From positions 3,141-67,140 of the forward strand of contig CAYLYX010000016.1 of the NCBI GenBank assembly GCA_964387945.1: a DNA stretch of 64,000 bases. The letters run 5' to 3'. The notes beneath the pieces were generated by a model, which ran no database searches, was not told where the DNA came from, and saw nothing but the letters and a program-made list of their open reading frames with translations. The stretch comes from Parvicella sp964387945 (GTDB lineage Bacteria > Bacteroidota > Bacteroidia > Flavobacteriales_D > Parvicellaceae). Shown piece by piece: positions 41,001-48,946 of the stretch. Position numbers and translations under genes: made by a program. Numbering within the stretch: position 1 is the first letter of the stretch; every line of letters starts with the position of its first letter.

Positions 41001-44000
41001 ATGAAAAAAACCTTACTTACCTTGTTGTTGGCGTTGTCAACCCCTGCGTTAATGGGAGTTTATGGCCAAGAATCTATTACTCACTTCGATAACAAACCCT
41101 ATGTTGAAGGAGAATTTTTAGTACAAATGAAGGCAGGTAGAAGTCTTAAAGAAGTGCTGAAAAAAATGCCAGAGCAGTATAAAGTTAAACAAGATCACCT
41201 TTTGTCAAAGACGATGAGAGTTTATCTGGTTACCTTCGACCATCACGCGATTTCGCATAGTGATTTTCAGGCATTGCTGTATAGTCAAAAAGAAGTTTCT
41301 GTAGCGGACTATAATTACAAGATTGATATGCGATCGACCATCCCTACTGATACAGATTTTTCTGATCAGTGGCATCATGTGAATACGGGACAAACAGGAG
41401 GTACAGCAGATGCAGATATCGATTCTGACTTAGCATGGGATATTACTACAGGCGGACAAACAGCTACGAATGATGATATTGTGGTTTGTTTGATCGAAAG
41501 TGGGAACTTAGATCACGTAGATTTGGATGGAAATAGATGGTTTAATGCCAATGAAATTCCAAACAATGGCGTAGATGATGATGGAAACGGATACATTGAT
41601 GATTACAATGGCTGGAATCCCGTTGCAGGAAATGACGATTACGGAACAGGAGGACATGGAACCAACTGTTTGGGAATGATCGGAGCAAAAGGAAACAATG
41701 GAACGCTGGTTGCTGGAGCGAATTGGGATGTGAAGCTAATGGTGGTTGGAGACTACAGCATTAGTACGCAGGCAAACGCGATTGAAGCCTATGAATATCC
41801 ACTCGCTATGAGAAAAATGTGGAACAACACGAATGGCTCGCAAGGTGCTTTTGTAGTTGCAACCAGTTCTTCTTGGGGGATTGATGGAGCAGACCCTACC
41901 CAGTACCCACTGTGGTGTGCTTTCTATGATACACTAGGAAAGTATGGAGTTTTGAACGTAGGGGCAACAACCAATAGTAACTTGGATGTGGATACGCAAG
42001 GAGATATGCCAACTGCTTGTGGAAGTGATTATATGATTGGTGTGGGAAGAACAGATCACAACGATAATACTGCTGGAGGTTACGGAGCAACTACGATTGA
42101 GTTTGGAGCTCCTGGTATTGATGTGGTAACCACCGCAAACACAAATACAATTACTACCACTACTGGAACTTCTTTTTCATGTCCGTTAACGGCTGGAGTC
42201 ATCGGCTTAGCCTACTCCATTCCCTGCCCATCTTTTATGGCTATCGTAAAAGCGAATCCTCAGCAAGGTGCTGATTTGGTGTTGCAGGCCTTATTGAGCG
42301 GTACTGATCCAAAGGCAGCCTTGGCGAGTAAGTTCGTAACAGGAGGCCGATTAAATGCAAAAAACACACTTGATGATTTAATGACGGCAACATGTAGTGG
42401 AAGCATCTGCTTGGCACCTTCAGGAATTACAGCAAGTAATATCACCGGTACCAGTGCTGATATTAACTGGAACCCATATGACTCGGCTACGCAATACGTT
42501 TTTTATTATCAGGAGGCAGGTTCAGGAAGTTGGTCGAGTACCAACGTAACGGGAACGACCTATAACATGACTGGACTTATTCCCTGCACGAATTACGAAT
42601 TCTATATGCAGTCTATTTGTGATACGGATTCAAGTTCTACCACAAGTGTTCAAACCTTCATTACCATGGGGTGTGGAAACTGTGTAGATTTAACTTACTG
42701 CACAAACTCTGCTGATGGTTCCTATGAATGGATTGAGTCGGTGGAAATTGATGCATGGAGTAATGTTTCTGGAGGAGACGGTGGTTATGGTGATTTTACC
42801 AACGGTGGAGCTGCGAGTTTGACGTTAGACTTAAATCAGTCCTATAACTTTACATTGACGCCTGGGTTTAATGCTGGTTCGGCTTATGATGAGTCATTCA
42901 GAATTTGGATTGATCTAGATCAGAATGGAACATTTGATCCAAGTGATATGGTTTATGATCAAGGCGCGTATGGCCAAGTTGCTGTGTCAGGAAGCTTTAC
43001 AGTGCCAGGAACAGCAACATTGGGAAGTACAAGAATGAGAGTGCAGATGTCTTTTGATGATCCTTTTGCGCCAGTATGTGGTAGTTTCGATTACGGAGAA
43101 GTGGAGGATTATTGTGTAGAGATAATTCAAAGTGTAGTGTGCGGATATTCCGTAACTAATTCTATTCAAGATCCAACTTGTGCAGACTTGAATGATGGTT
43201 CAATTGGAGTTTCTGTCACCGGAGGTACAGCCCCTTATACCTATGATTGGGGATCACTCGGAACTAACTCATCTGTAACAGGATTAGGAGATGGGTCGTA
43301 TCAGTTGGTAATTACAGATGACACAGGATGCGATACAACAATCAATTATCAGTTAGATTATACAACTGCTCTAGATGTTAGCGTTTCAGCAACAGACGCA
43401 AGCTGTAACGGTTCTGCTGATGGACAGGTAGATGCAACGGCAACGGGAAGTACAGGATACACTTATTTGTGGAGCAATGGGGTAACCACTGCTTCTAATC
43501 CAAATATTGCTGCTGGAACGTATGACGTAACAGTAACGGATGCTGATGGCTGTACAGCTGATGCCTCAGGAACTGTAAACGAGCCAGTTGCAATAGATGC
43601 AGATTTCACTACATTCGAAAGTGGAATGGATGTACAATTTGGCAATAATTCAACTTCAGGAACATACCTGTGGGATTTTGGAGATGGAAACACATCTACT
43701 GCAACGGATCCAGTGCATACGTATGCATCTGAAGGGCAGTATACCGTTTGTTTGACGGTGACGACATCATGTGGGTCTGACTCAACTTGTACAACGGTTG
43801 AATCAGTTAACACTTCTGGAGTTGAAACCAATGAGGACATGCTATTCAGCTACTATCCTAACCCAGCGAGTGATCAAATGATCATTGCCAATGTTTCAGC
43901 TGATGTTAGAAATATTGAAATCGTAGATGCAACTGGCAGACTACTCGAGTCGTACCGTGTAAACAATGCTACGTTTAACGTTAATGTGAAACGAATGAGT

Positions 44001-44078
44001 AATGGAACCTATTTCTTGATTGCTAAAAACGAGCAAGGAAAATCATTAGGAACCTACAAATTCACCGTGCAGAAGTAA
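41001..44078 (+). CDS. Secreted multidomain S8 (subtilisin-like) peptidase with type IX sorting domain
   Basis: 1025 residues: a signal peptide; an S8 peptidase domain (about 115-455) with His in TGGHGTNC (H219) and Ser in TGTSFSCP (S391); a fibronectin type III domain (about 475-555); a GEVED-like domain ('DLDQNGTFDPSDMVYDQ'); a pair of SprB-like repeats ('ADLNDGSIGVSVTGGTAPYTYDW' and 'NGSADGQVDATATGSTGYTYLWSNG'); a PKD domain ('YLWDFGDGNTSTATDPVHTY'); and a T9SS type A tail ending in 'GTYKFTVQK'. The residue aligned with the catalytic Asp is Glu (E166 in CLIESG), and the usual Ala-Gly-Asn oxyanion motif is not obvious, so activity is uncertain. Exported and anchored by the gliding-type secretion system. 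Confidence 0.92.
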   Translation: MKKTLLTLLLALSTPALMGVYGQESITHFDNKPYVEGEFLVQMKAGRSLKEVLKKMPEQYKVKQDHLLSKTMRVYLVTFDHHAISHSDFQALLYSQKEVSVADYNYKIDMRSTIPTDTDFSDQWHHVNTGQTGGTADADIDSDLAWDITTGGQTATNDDIVVCLIESGNLDHVDLDGNRWFNANEIPNNGVDDDGNGYIDDYNGWNPVAGNDDYGTGGHGTNCLGMIGAKGNNGTLVAGANWDVKLMVVGDYSISTQANAIEAYEYPLAMRKMWNNTNGSQGAFVVATSSSWGIDGADPTQYPLWCAFYDTLGKYGVLNVGATTNSNLDVDTQGDMPTACGSDYMIGVGRTDHNDNTAGGYGATTIEFGAPGIDVVTTANTNTITTTTGTSFSCPLTAGVIGLAYSIPCPSFMAIVKANPQQGADLVLQALLSGTDPKAALASKFVTGGRLNAKNTLDDLMTATCSGSICLAPSGITASNITGTSADINWNPYDSATQYVFYYQEAGSGSWSSTNVTGTTYNMTGLIPCTNYEFYMQSICDTDSSSTTSVQTFITMGCGNCVDLTYCTNSADGSYEWIESVEIDAWSNVSGGDGGYGDFTNGGAASLTLDLNQSYNFTLTPGFNAGSAYDESFRIWIDLDQNGTFDPSDMVYDQGAYGQVAVSGSFTVPGTATLGSTRMRVQMSFDDPFAPVCGSFDYGEVEDYCVEIIQSVVCGYSVTNSIQDPTCADLNDGSIGVSVTGGTAPYTYDWGSLGTNSSVTGLGDGSYQLVITDDTGCDTTINYQLDYTTALDVSVSATDASCNGSADGQVDATATGSTGYTYLWSNGVTTASNPNIAAGTYDVTVTDADGCTADASGTVNEPVAIDADFTTFESGMDVQFGNNSTSGTYLWDFGDGNTSTATDPVHTYASEGQYTVCLTVTTSCGSDSTCTTVESVNTSGVETNEDMLFSYYPNPASDQMIIANVSADVRNIEIVDATGRLLESYRVNNATFNVNVKRMSNGTYFLIAKNEQGKSLGTYKFTVQK

Positions 44079-44100
44079 TCTGGATAAATTCTTTTGATGA

Positions 44101-44134
44101 AAGGTCACTCTTTAGCAGAGTGGCCTTTTTTGTT
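44101..44134. terminator. Bidirectional terminator between the S8 peptidase and tadA
   Basis: AAAGGTCACTCT / AGAGTGGCCTTT (one G-U) with a five-base loop and T-run on the plus strand. It serves the converging genes. Confidence 0.85.
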
Positions 44135-44576
44135 ATCGCTTTAAAGCAAAATATTGTTTCATGATTGCTCCGCAAGCTTCAGCCATAACTCCCCCTGTGA
44201 CTTGTGTGACAGGGTGTAGCACTTTCTCGGTGAGTCTGTTATATCCTCTTCTTTCATCAGTCGCACCATAAACCAAGCGTCCTAACCTAGTCCAGAAAGC
44301 AGCGCCTGCGCACATCACGCAGGGTTCGAGGGTGACGTACAGCGTGCATTCGTTGAGGTACTTATTGTCTAAAAAATCCGAACCAGCTGTAAAAACCTGC
44401 ATTTCGGCATGAGCGGTAAAGTCAGTCAGTTGCTCCGTGAGGTTGTGAGACCTAGCGATTACCTTGTTTTTACAAACGAGTACAGCACCTACAGGCACTT
44501 CATCCTTTTCAAAGGCCTTTTCTGCTTCCAGATAAGCCTGCTTCATAAAGTAATTGTCATCATATGGTTGGAGCAT
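44133..44576 (-). CDS. tadA: tRNA-specific adenosine deaminase TadA
   Basis: 147-residue zinc deaminase that converts the wobble adenosine of tRNA-Arg(ACG) to inosine. Zinc and proton-shuttle residues are clear: HAE (56-58, AHAEMQVF) and PCVMC (85-89, LEPCVMCAGA). 'DEVPVGAVLV' and 'RSHNLTEQ' are the usual TadA entry motifs. The ATG overlaps the end of the upstream small membrane-protein gene by 17 bp. Confidence 0.94.
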   Translation of the reverse strand: MLQPYDDNYFMKQAYLEAEKAFEKDEVPVGAVLVCKNKVIARSHNLTEQLTDFTAHAEMQVFTAGSDFLDNKYLNECTLYVTLEPCVMCAGAAFWTRLGRLVYGATDERRGYNRLTEKVLHPVTQVTGGVMAEACGAIMKQYFALKR

Positions 44577-44943
44577 CTGTCAAGTGTTTTTCCGTAACAA
44601 AACCAGTCAGGTGATAATATAAGCCTCCTCCGATAAAATAGCAAATCACGTCCATTGGATCACTAGTATAAGATGACGAATACATAGGTAAAATCCATTC
44701 AAATAAAACACTAAAGTAGGCACAGGCAAAGAGTACCTTAGGAATGCTTAGACTGAAGGTCGCGTTTGACGTGTATCTTTTGAGCAAGTAAGATGCTGCA
44801 CCCAATACCAAAGGAATAGCGAGTAGGTCAGCATAGTAAAACTGAAAGAAATCTGGAAGTTGAAAACCTGTTTTTTTAGCAATGAAAACCAGAAAATAGG
44901 TCAACCAGCCTACGAAATAAGCTATGGAAATGATCCTTTTCAT
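44560..44943 (-). CDS. Small membrane protein
   Basis: 127 residues with four hydrophobic helices (ISIAYFVGWLTYFLVF, LLAIPLVLGAASYLL, VLFACAYFSVLFEWIL, VICYFIGGGLYY). The 'SDPMDVICYFIGGGLYY' end is VanZ-like in style, but the family is not certain. The start ATG 44943 shares a base with the upstream stop (TAATG); a longer frame from 45030 would overlap the zinc-ribbon gene. No function can be assigned. Confidence 0.7.
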   Translation of the reverse strand: MKRIISIAYFVGWLTYFLVFIAKKTGFQLPDFFQFYYADLLAIPLVLGAASYLLKRYTSNATFSLSIPKVLFACAYFSVLFEWILPMYSSSYTSDPMDVICYFIGGGLYYHLTGFVTEKHLTDAPTI

Positions 44944-45233
44944 TAACCGACTGTTGTGGCAATAATCCAAGTGAAAATGGCAACAATAAACATATAGACC
45001 GACCAAACAGCAAACAAAATCTGATAGCACATTCTTACAAAGAGGAAGCGAGAACTTTTCATTCCCTGAAAATAAGTAAGGACCTTTCCGTCTTTCTTAG
45101 CAGCATCTTCCTGATCGATTTTAGCCTTATATTCTTTATTGAGTTCTTCGGCAACAAGTGCAGTGTCACAGTAAACGCAGCGAGTAGCGTTTTCATTCCA
45201 TTTTTTACAGTTGGGACATTTTTGTTGCTTCAT
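44943..45233 (-). CDS. Zinc-ribbon membrane protein
   Basis: 96 residues from the ATG at 45233 (a TTG at 45242 gives three more). An N-terminal zinc ribbon CPNCKKWNENATRCVYC (two C..C pairs) is followed by a charged linker and two hydrophobic helices toward the C-terminus (MCYQILFAVWSVYMFIVAIFTWII). It overlaps the flavoprotein gene by 29 bp and is coupled to the following small membrane-protein gene. Function unknown. Confidence 0.75.
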   Translation of the reverse strand: MKQQKCPNCKKWNENATRCVYCDTALVAEELNKEYKAKIDQEDAAKKDGKVLTYFQGMKSSRFLFVRMCYQILFAVWSVYMFIVAIFTWIIATTVG

Positions 45234-46296
45234 ACGCCTCAAATTTATGAAAATATTTTTTTGAATGTCTCAAAATATTCGCTTCTGGGTAGATCGCTTC
45301 TTCTCCTTGAAGAAATTGGGCAAACTGATCGGCTAATTTTGGAGCCATCATCACTGTTTTACTGCCCATGCCGTTAAAAATGAACAGCCCTTTGTGTTTA
45401 GGATGTTCACCAATCAAAGGTTTTCGATCTGTAATGGTTGGTCGTACACCTGCAGCTTGGTGATAGATTTGATAAGGAAGTTGAATGACTTTTTCAATTT
45501 TCTCTTCGAGTTCTTTTTTGGCATCTTCCGTAGTGTCATCTGTAACTGTATTCCAGCGGTAGGTGCTTCCCACTAGATAGGAGTCTTCTTCATTCTGCGG
45601 AACAATAAAACAACCTCGTGAGATGGTTTTGCCTTGTAGGGCTTCTGTTTTTATCTCCACAATTTCTCCTTTGGTCAGGTTACGGGGCAAGTAGTTAAAA
45701 TAAGGGTTGTAAATAAACTGATAGCCTTCACAGAAAATAATGCCCTTATACTTTTTACCTTGATAGCTCCAGCTTTCGTCCTCTTTTTTTAATTGATCAA
45801 AGTCAAACTTCCCAATCGTCATTCGCTGACTATACTTGGATTTTGTGAGTTGTAAAAAATCGGGAACCTTCATTCGTCCACTATGATTAACGGTGCCTAT
45901 TCCATAAGGACTTGAGATGCCTTTGATTTCGGAATCTTCAATTCCCAATACTTCATCAAAAGGAGGTTCTTGCATTCGCGCCATCCAATTATTTTGTTCC
46001 TCAATGGATATAAAGGGTCGGTAAAAAGTAGACGTGGTAAAGAAGTCTTCACCGAGCGAGTTTTGAATGTTTTGATAAAAGGGGGTGGCAAAATCAATAA
46101 ATTCGAGAGCACGCCAAGCAAAATTCAGCCTTCGAAAAGACATCGGGTGCATGATTCCGCCAGCAGCCATAGAAGCACTAAACTTGTGGTTGTTGTCAAG
46201 AACTTCAAATTCAATTTGCTGTTTTTCTAACTGATAGAGCAAAACAGAACCAGCAAGACCTTGACCAACGACTAGGTATTTGTTGGAGTCACCCAT
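45205..46296 (-). CDS. FAD-dependent oxidoreductase (DAO family)
   Basis: 363 residues. The N-terminal FAD-binding GxGxxG is in 'YLVVGQGLAGSVLLYQLEKQ', with the second Rossmann strand ending 'EVLDNNHKFSASMAAGG'. The C-terminal 'VRPTITDRKPLIGEHPKHKGLFIFNGMGSKTVMMAPKLADQFAQFL' is the FAD-closing motif of DAO/GlpO-like enzymes. The amine or amino-acid substrate cannot be inferred. It follows the LysE-type gene with no gap. Confidence 0.85.
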   Translation of the reverse strand: MGDSNKYLVVGQGLAGSVLLYQLEKQQIEFEVLDNNHKFSASMAAGGIMHPMSFRRLNFAWRALEFIDFATPFYQNIQNSLGEDFFTTSTFYRPFISIEEQNNWMARMQEPPFDEVLGIEDSEIKGISSPYGIGTVNHSGRMKVPDFLQLTKSKYSQRMTIGKFDFDQLKKEDESWSYQGKKYKGIIFCEGYQFIYNPYFNYLPRNLTKGEIVEIKTEALQGKTISRGCFIVPQNEEDSYLVGSTYRWNTVTDDTTEDAKKELEEKIEKVIQLPYQIYHQAAGVRPTITDRKPLIGEHPKHKGLFIFNGMGSKTVMMAPKLADQFAQFLQGEEAIYPEANILRHSKKYFHKFEAYEATKMSQL

Positions 46297-46974
46297 TTAA
46301 ATGTCTCTAAAGAAGAAAAGTATACCGAAGAAAATGAAGATGCCACCTATCACAAGAGATATATAACTGATCGTCTTATCGTTCAGTTTGGACTTTAGTT
46401 TTCCTGCGAAATAAATTTTGAGCATATCCATACCAAACATGGTACTCAGCGTAGTGGTAAAATAGTAGAACATTTGTCCCTCTGTAATCTGGAGTTGCTC
46501 CGTTGCGGCTGTACATGCAGCTATCCAATATAGCAAAACACCGGGGTTAATGGCATTTAATCCAATTCCCTTTAAAACAAGACCGATGGCAATTTTAGCA
46601 TTAAACTTCTTAGGTAAATTGGCAACACCGTCTTTCACACCATCTACATCGTCCAGTACCTCATCCACATTAATCTCTTTCTTTTTTTGCGGTTTATCTC
46701 TTTTGAGAATAGCCACCACACCCATGCCAATGAAAACTGCTCCTGCTATGTACTTAACAAACTCATTGTCGTGAAGTTTTTCAAGCACTTCTTGTGCAAA
46801 AAAGTAGGCCAATAACAAGTACAAAACATCACTGATGAGCACACCTATGTCGATGAAAATAGCGTTGAGAGGACCTTTTTTGATGCTGGCTTCAAGGAGA
46901 ACGAAGAAAACGGGGCCTATAAGAAAGCTCAGTATAACTCCGGATAATATGCCATTCAAAACTAAATGCCCCAC
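46297..46974 (-). CDS. LysE-type amino-acid exporter family protein
   Basis: 225-residue inner-membrane protein with six hydrophobic helices and the LysE/RhtB layout: 'ILSGVILSFLIGPVFFVLLEASIKKGP' at the start and 'LVLKGIGLNAINPGVLLYWIAAC' in the middle, matching the 'NP....w' element of the family. The insert KRDKPQKKKEINVDEVLDDVDG between helices 3 and 4 is charged. The GTG at 46974 is the only usable start near the N-terminal helix. Substrate unknown. Confidence 0.82.
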   Translation of the reverse strand: MGHLVLNGILSGVILSFLIGPVFFVLLEASIKKGPLNAIFIDIGVLISDVLYLLLAYFFAQEVLEKLHDNEFVKYIAGAVFIGMGVVAILKRDKPQKKKEINVDEVLDDVDGVKDGVANLPKKFNAKIAIGLVLKGIGLNAINPGVLLYWIAACTAATEQLQITEGQMFYYFTTTLSTMFGMDMLKIYFAGKLKSKLNDKTISYISLVIGGIFIFFGILFFFRDI

Positions 46975-47035
46975 AAAAATGTGCGCTTTACGACAAAGTT
47001 AATGAATGCAGAAGATTGACGATATGATTAAAAAG

Positions 47036-47064
47036 AAAAAGACCGGTTATCCGGTCTTTTTTAG
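47036..47064. terminator. Terminator downstream of the GyrI-like lipoprotein
   Basis: AAAAAGACCGG-TTAT-CCGGTCTTTTTT: perfect hairpin with A/T runs on both sides, active in either direction. Confidence 0.9.
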
Positions 47065-47084
47065 AATAATTATAATCAAGCGTG

Positions 47085-47711
47085 TTACTCAGCAATTGGA
47101 TACCAAATTTCTGTAACCCACTTGCTGGTGTCAGGCTCCATTCCTGGGTCAGTAACATAGATTTCCCATGGACCTCCAGTAGGTAAGTTACCAGAACTGT
47201 ACATGTAGTCGTTAATCGCCATGTGAGCTGCTTCAGTTTCTGCGTAGGCACCCATGTGTACATATTTGTAAGCTGCTCCGGCAGGAATCGTAATCACTTC
47301 AACTCCTTCTCCGGCTTCTGTTCCTTCCGCAACAGGAATCCCAGCGGTATACACAGAAGTTCCTTCCTCATCAAAAGTTAGCCATTGCGTAAGCGGCATA
47401 CCTGCTTGCTCAATGCCATTCTCCATCATGTAACCGACTAATTGTCCGTAGTTGTTTCCTAGCTTTTCACTAAAATTCGCCCATTCATTACCCGTTACAC
47501 TATCCTTTATAGCTAGGTAAGTTAACGTTTCATTTTGAGTTTTTTCCCAGCCTTCAGGTAGGGCAACTTCGTCTACCGGACTCTCAGTGGCAACTGAGTC
47601 GGTAGTAGCGTTTTCTGTGTTGGTTTCTTCTGCTGTTTCTTCTGTCGCTGTTTCGCCACAGCTTGTCAATATCAAAGAAAAAGCAATAATTGAATAAAAT
47701 ATTTTCTTCAT
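47085..47711 (-). CDS. Lipoprotein with GyrI-like effector-binding domain
   Basis: 208 residues. Lipobox LILTSCGET, an acidic Thr/Glu-rich linker, then a GyrI/AraC effector-binding-like fold: 'TYLAIKDSVTGNEWANFSEKLGNNYGQLVGYM', 'TAGIPVAEGTEAGEGVEVITIPAGAAYKYVHMG', and the tail 'GPWEIYVTDPGMEPDTSKWVTEIWYPI', which matches the E.Y..dP...p.....T.i..pi ending of that domain. Probably binds a small molecule in the periplasm. A promoter box and the previous gene's terminator sit just upstream. Confidence 0.8.
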   Translation of the reverse strand: MKKIFYSIIAFSLILTSCGETATEETAEETNTENATTDSVATESPVDEVALPEGWEKTQNETLTYLAIKDSVTGNEWANFSEKLGNNYGQLVGYMMENGIEQAGMPLTQWLTFDEEGTSVYTAGIPVAEGTEAGEGVEVITIPAGAAYKYVHMGAYAETEAAHMAINDYMYSSGNLPTGGPWEIYVTDPGMEPDTSKWVTEIWYPIAE

Positions 47712-47731
47712 GTTGATTAGGTTTTATAGCG

Positions 47732-47739
47732 CAAAGGTA
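47732..47739 (-). promoter_or_regulatory. -7 box for the GyrI-like lipoprotein
   Basis: The minus strand reads TACCTTTG (TAnnTTTG), 21 bp before the ATG. Confidence 0.5.
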
Positions 47740-47781
47740 AAAAAAACAAAGCGACCATGAATCTAATCCATGACCGCTTTG
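47740..47781 (-). terminator. Terminator of the 50-aa gene
   Basis: On the minus strand CAAAGCGGTCATG and CATGGTCGCTTTG form a stem with G-U pairs, followed by a run of eight T. It ends right at the next gene's promoter box. Confidence 0.75.
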
Positions 47782-47825
47782 CAACCTTTATTTAACCTAC
47801 TAACTATGAAAGATGAATATTTTTC

Positions 47826-47978
47826 CTATTTACCGGTTCGCAAACCGTGCTCTAAAATTCTAAGTTGTAACTGATTTGCGCGAGAGATGATTCGGAAGTA
47901 CTCTTTGAGGTTTCCTTTTTTCATCAATGACTTTGCTAAATCTTTAAGTGAGTTATATTGTAATTCTAAAGCTTCCAT
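47826..47978 (-). CDS. Small helical protein (50 aa)
   Basis: Fifty residues from the ATG at 47978: 'MEALELQYNSLKDLAKSLMK' then 'YFRIISRANQLQLRILEHGLRTGK'. Basic and helical. The A-rich leader AAACAGAACAAA before the ATG suits a Bacteroidota start, and a clear terminator follows, so it is likely a real short gene. A longer frame from 48035 exists but adds an unlikely N-terminus. Function unknown. Confidence 0.6.
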   Translation of the reverse strand: MEALELQYNSLKDLAKSLMKKGNLKEYFRIISRANQLQLRILEHGLRTGK

Positions 47979-48042
47979 TTTGTTCTGTTTTAGTGTTTGA
48001 CTAGTACAAAACAAATGGCGTGCCAAAAATTTCAAAAAGGGG

Positions 48043-48204
48043 TCAATCCCTTTGTTTACGCGTGTTAATAATTGTTAAGATGAGTGCACCAACCAATGCA
48101 ATGGCAGCAAAATACATTACCCAAACCACAATTCTATAAATACTCCACAGGAGAATAAGCCCAAAGAAAATGAGCAAAAAGTTGAGGAGGAACTTATTTT
48201 TCAT
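48043..48204 (-). CDS. Small membrane protein (53 aa)
   Basis: Reading the minus strand from the ATG at 48204 gives 'MKNKFLLNFLLIFFGLILL' then 'WSIYRIVVWVMYFAAIALVGALILTIINTRKQRD' and a TGA. There are two hydrophobic segments with positive ends. It starts 3 bp after the YceI gene stop, so it is probably co-transcribed with it. The clean hydrophobic pattern and the spacing argue for a real gene. Function unknown. Confidence 0.6.
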   Translation of the reverse strand: MKNKFLLNFLLIFFGLILLWSIYRIVVWVMYFAAIALVGALILTIINTRKQRD

Positions 48205-48207
48205 CGA

Positions 48208-48897
48208 TTAAACTCCTTCAGCTGGATTTACGATCACCTTAACATTGGCTTTGACTTCCACGTCTGGCCATGTAACCGCTTTGTCTCCGGTCCCTTGGTG
48301 TTTCTCTTCACATACTTTGTTTAGAGCATCTAATGCACCCTGTGCGTTCCAATCAGGAACATTAATGATCCCTTGAAGAATAAATGCTTTCAGGTCATCA
48401 CGGTAAATCCACTCCAGTTCGTTCGTAACACTTGCATCGTTCATTGTGATTTGAACCTGAGCTGTTCCTTTGTCCTCTCCAGTCATACTCACGATGGAAG
48501 CAACGACCTGTTCTGTTCCTGTCATTGAACCAAAGAAAGAATTGATGATCTTTCCATCTCTCGCTTCATCTCCTGTTTTGGTAGAAGAAACATCTAGTGT
48601 AATCTCTGCACCTGTCATCATGTCTACAATAGTAGCGGCATTGTCAGTATGTCCTGTGATAGCGTAAGACTTAAACTCGCCTTCTACACCAACTTTTTCA
48701 GCTAACTTAAACGCAGTCCATTTCACTACGGCTGTAGAGGGGTCAATGCTGTAGGTGTTTTCTACCGTAGCTTCTGGTGCACCGCCTTTTTCTGAAGTGC
48801 CTTCTTCTGAGGTTTCTGAAGTTTCGGTTTCAGCATTTCCACAGCTCATGATGAGTGTGGAAATAAACAAAGGTAGAATGTAGGTAAGCTTTTTCAT
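48208..48897 (-). CDS. YceI-family lipoprotein
   Basis: 229 residues. Lipobox LIMSCGNAE, an acidic linker, then a YceI lipocalin-like domain beginning 'YSIDPSTAVVKWTAFKLAEKVGVEGEF' and including 'ARDGKIINSFFGSM' and 'WNAQGALDALNKVCEEKHQG'. YceI folds bind isoprenoid or other long hydrophobic ligands in the periplasm. It has its own promoter box and precedes a 53-aa membrane-protein gene. Confidence 0.85.
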   Translation of the reverse strand: MKKLTYILPLFISTLIMSCGNAETETSETSEEGTSEKGGAPEATVENTYSIDPSTAVVKWTAFKLAEKVGVEGEFKSYAITGHTDNAATIVDMMTGAEITLDVSSTKTGDEARDGKIINSFFGSMTGTEQVVASIVSMTGEDKGTAQVQITMNDASVTNELEWIYRDDLKAFILQGIINVPDWNAQGALDALNKVCEEKHQGTGDKAVTWPDVEVKANVKVIVNPAEGV

Positions 48898-48916
48898 GAT
48901 GGTTTTTAATTTGAAG

Positions 48917-48924
48917 CAAAGATA
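48917..48924 (-). promoter_or_regulatory. -7 box for the YceI lipoprotein
   Basis: The minus strand reads TATCTTTG (TAnnTTTG), 20 bp before the ATG. Confidence 0.5.
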
Positions 48925-48946
48925 AAGACCACCGTGGAAAAACGCA

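Noticed and set aside
44560..45030. Longer frame for the small membrane protein
   Set aside because: It would overlap the zinc-ribbon gene, while the TAATG coupling at 44943 supports the shorter start.
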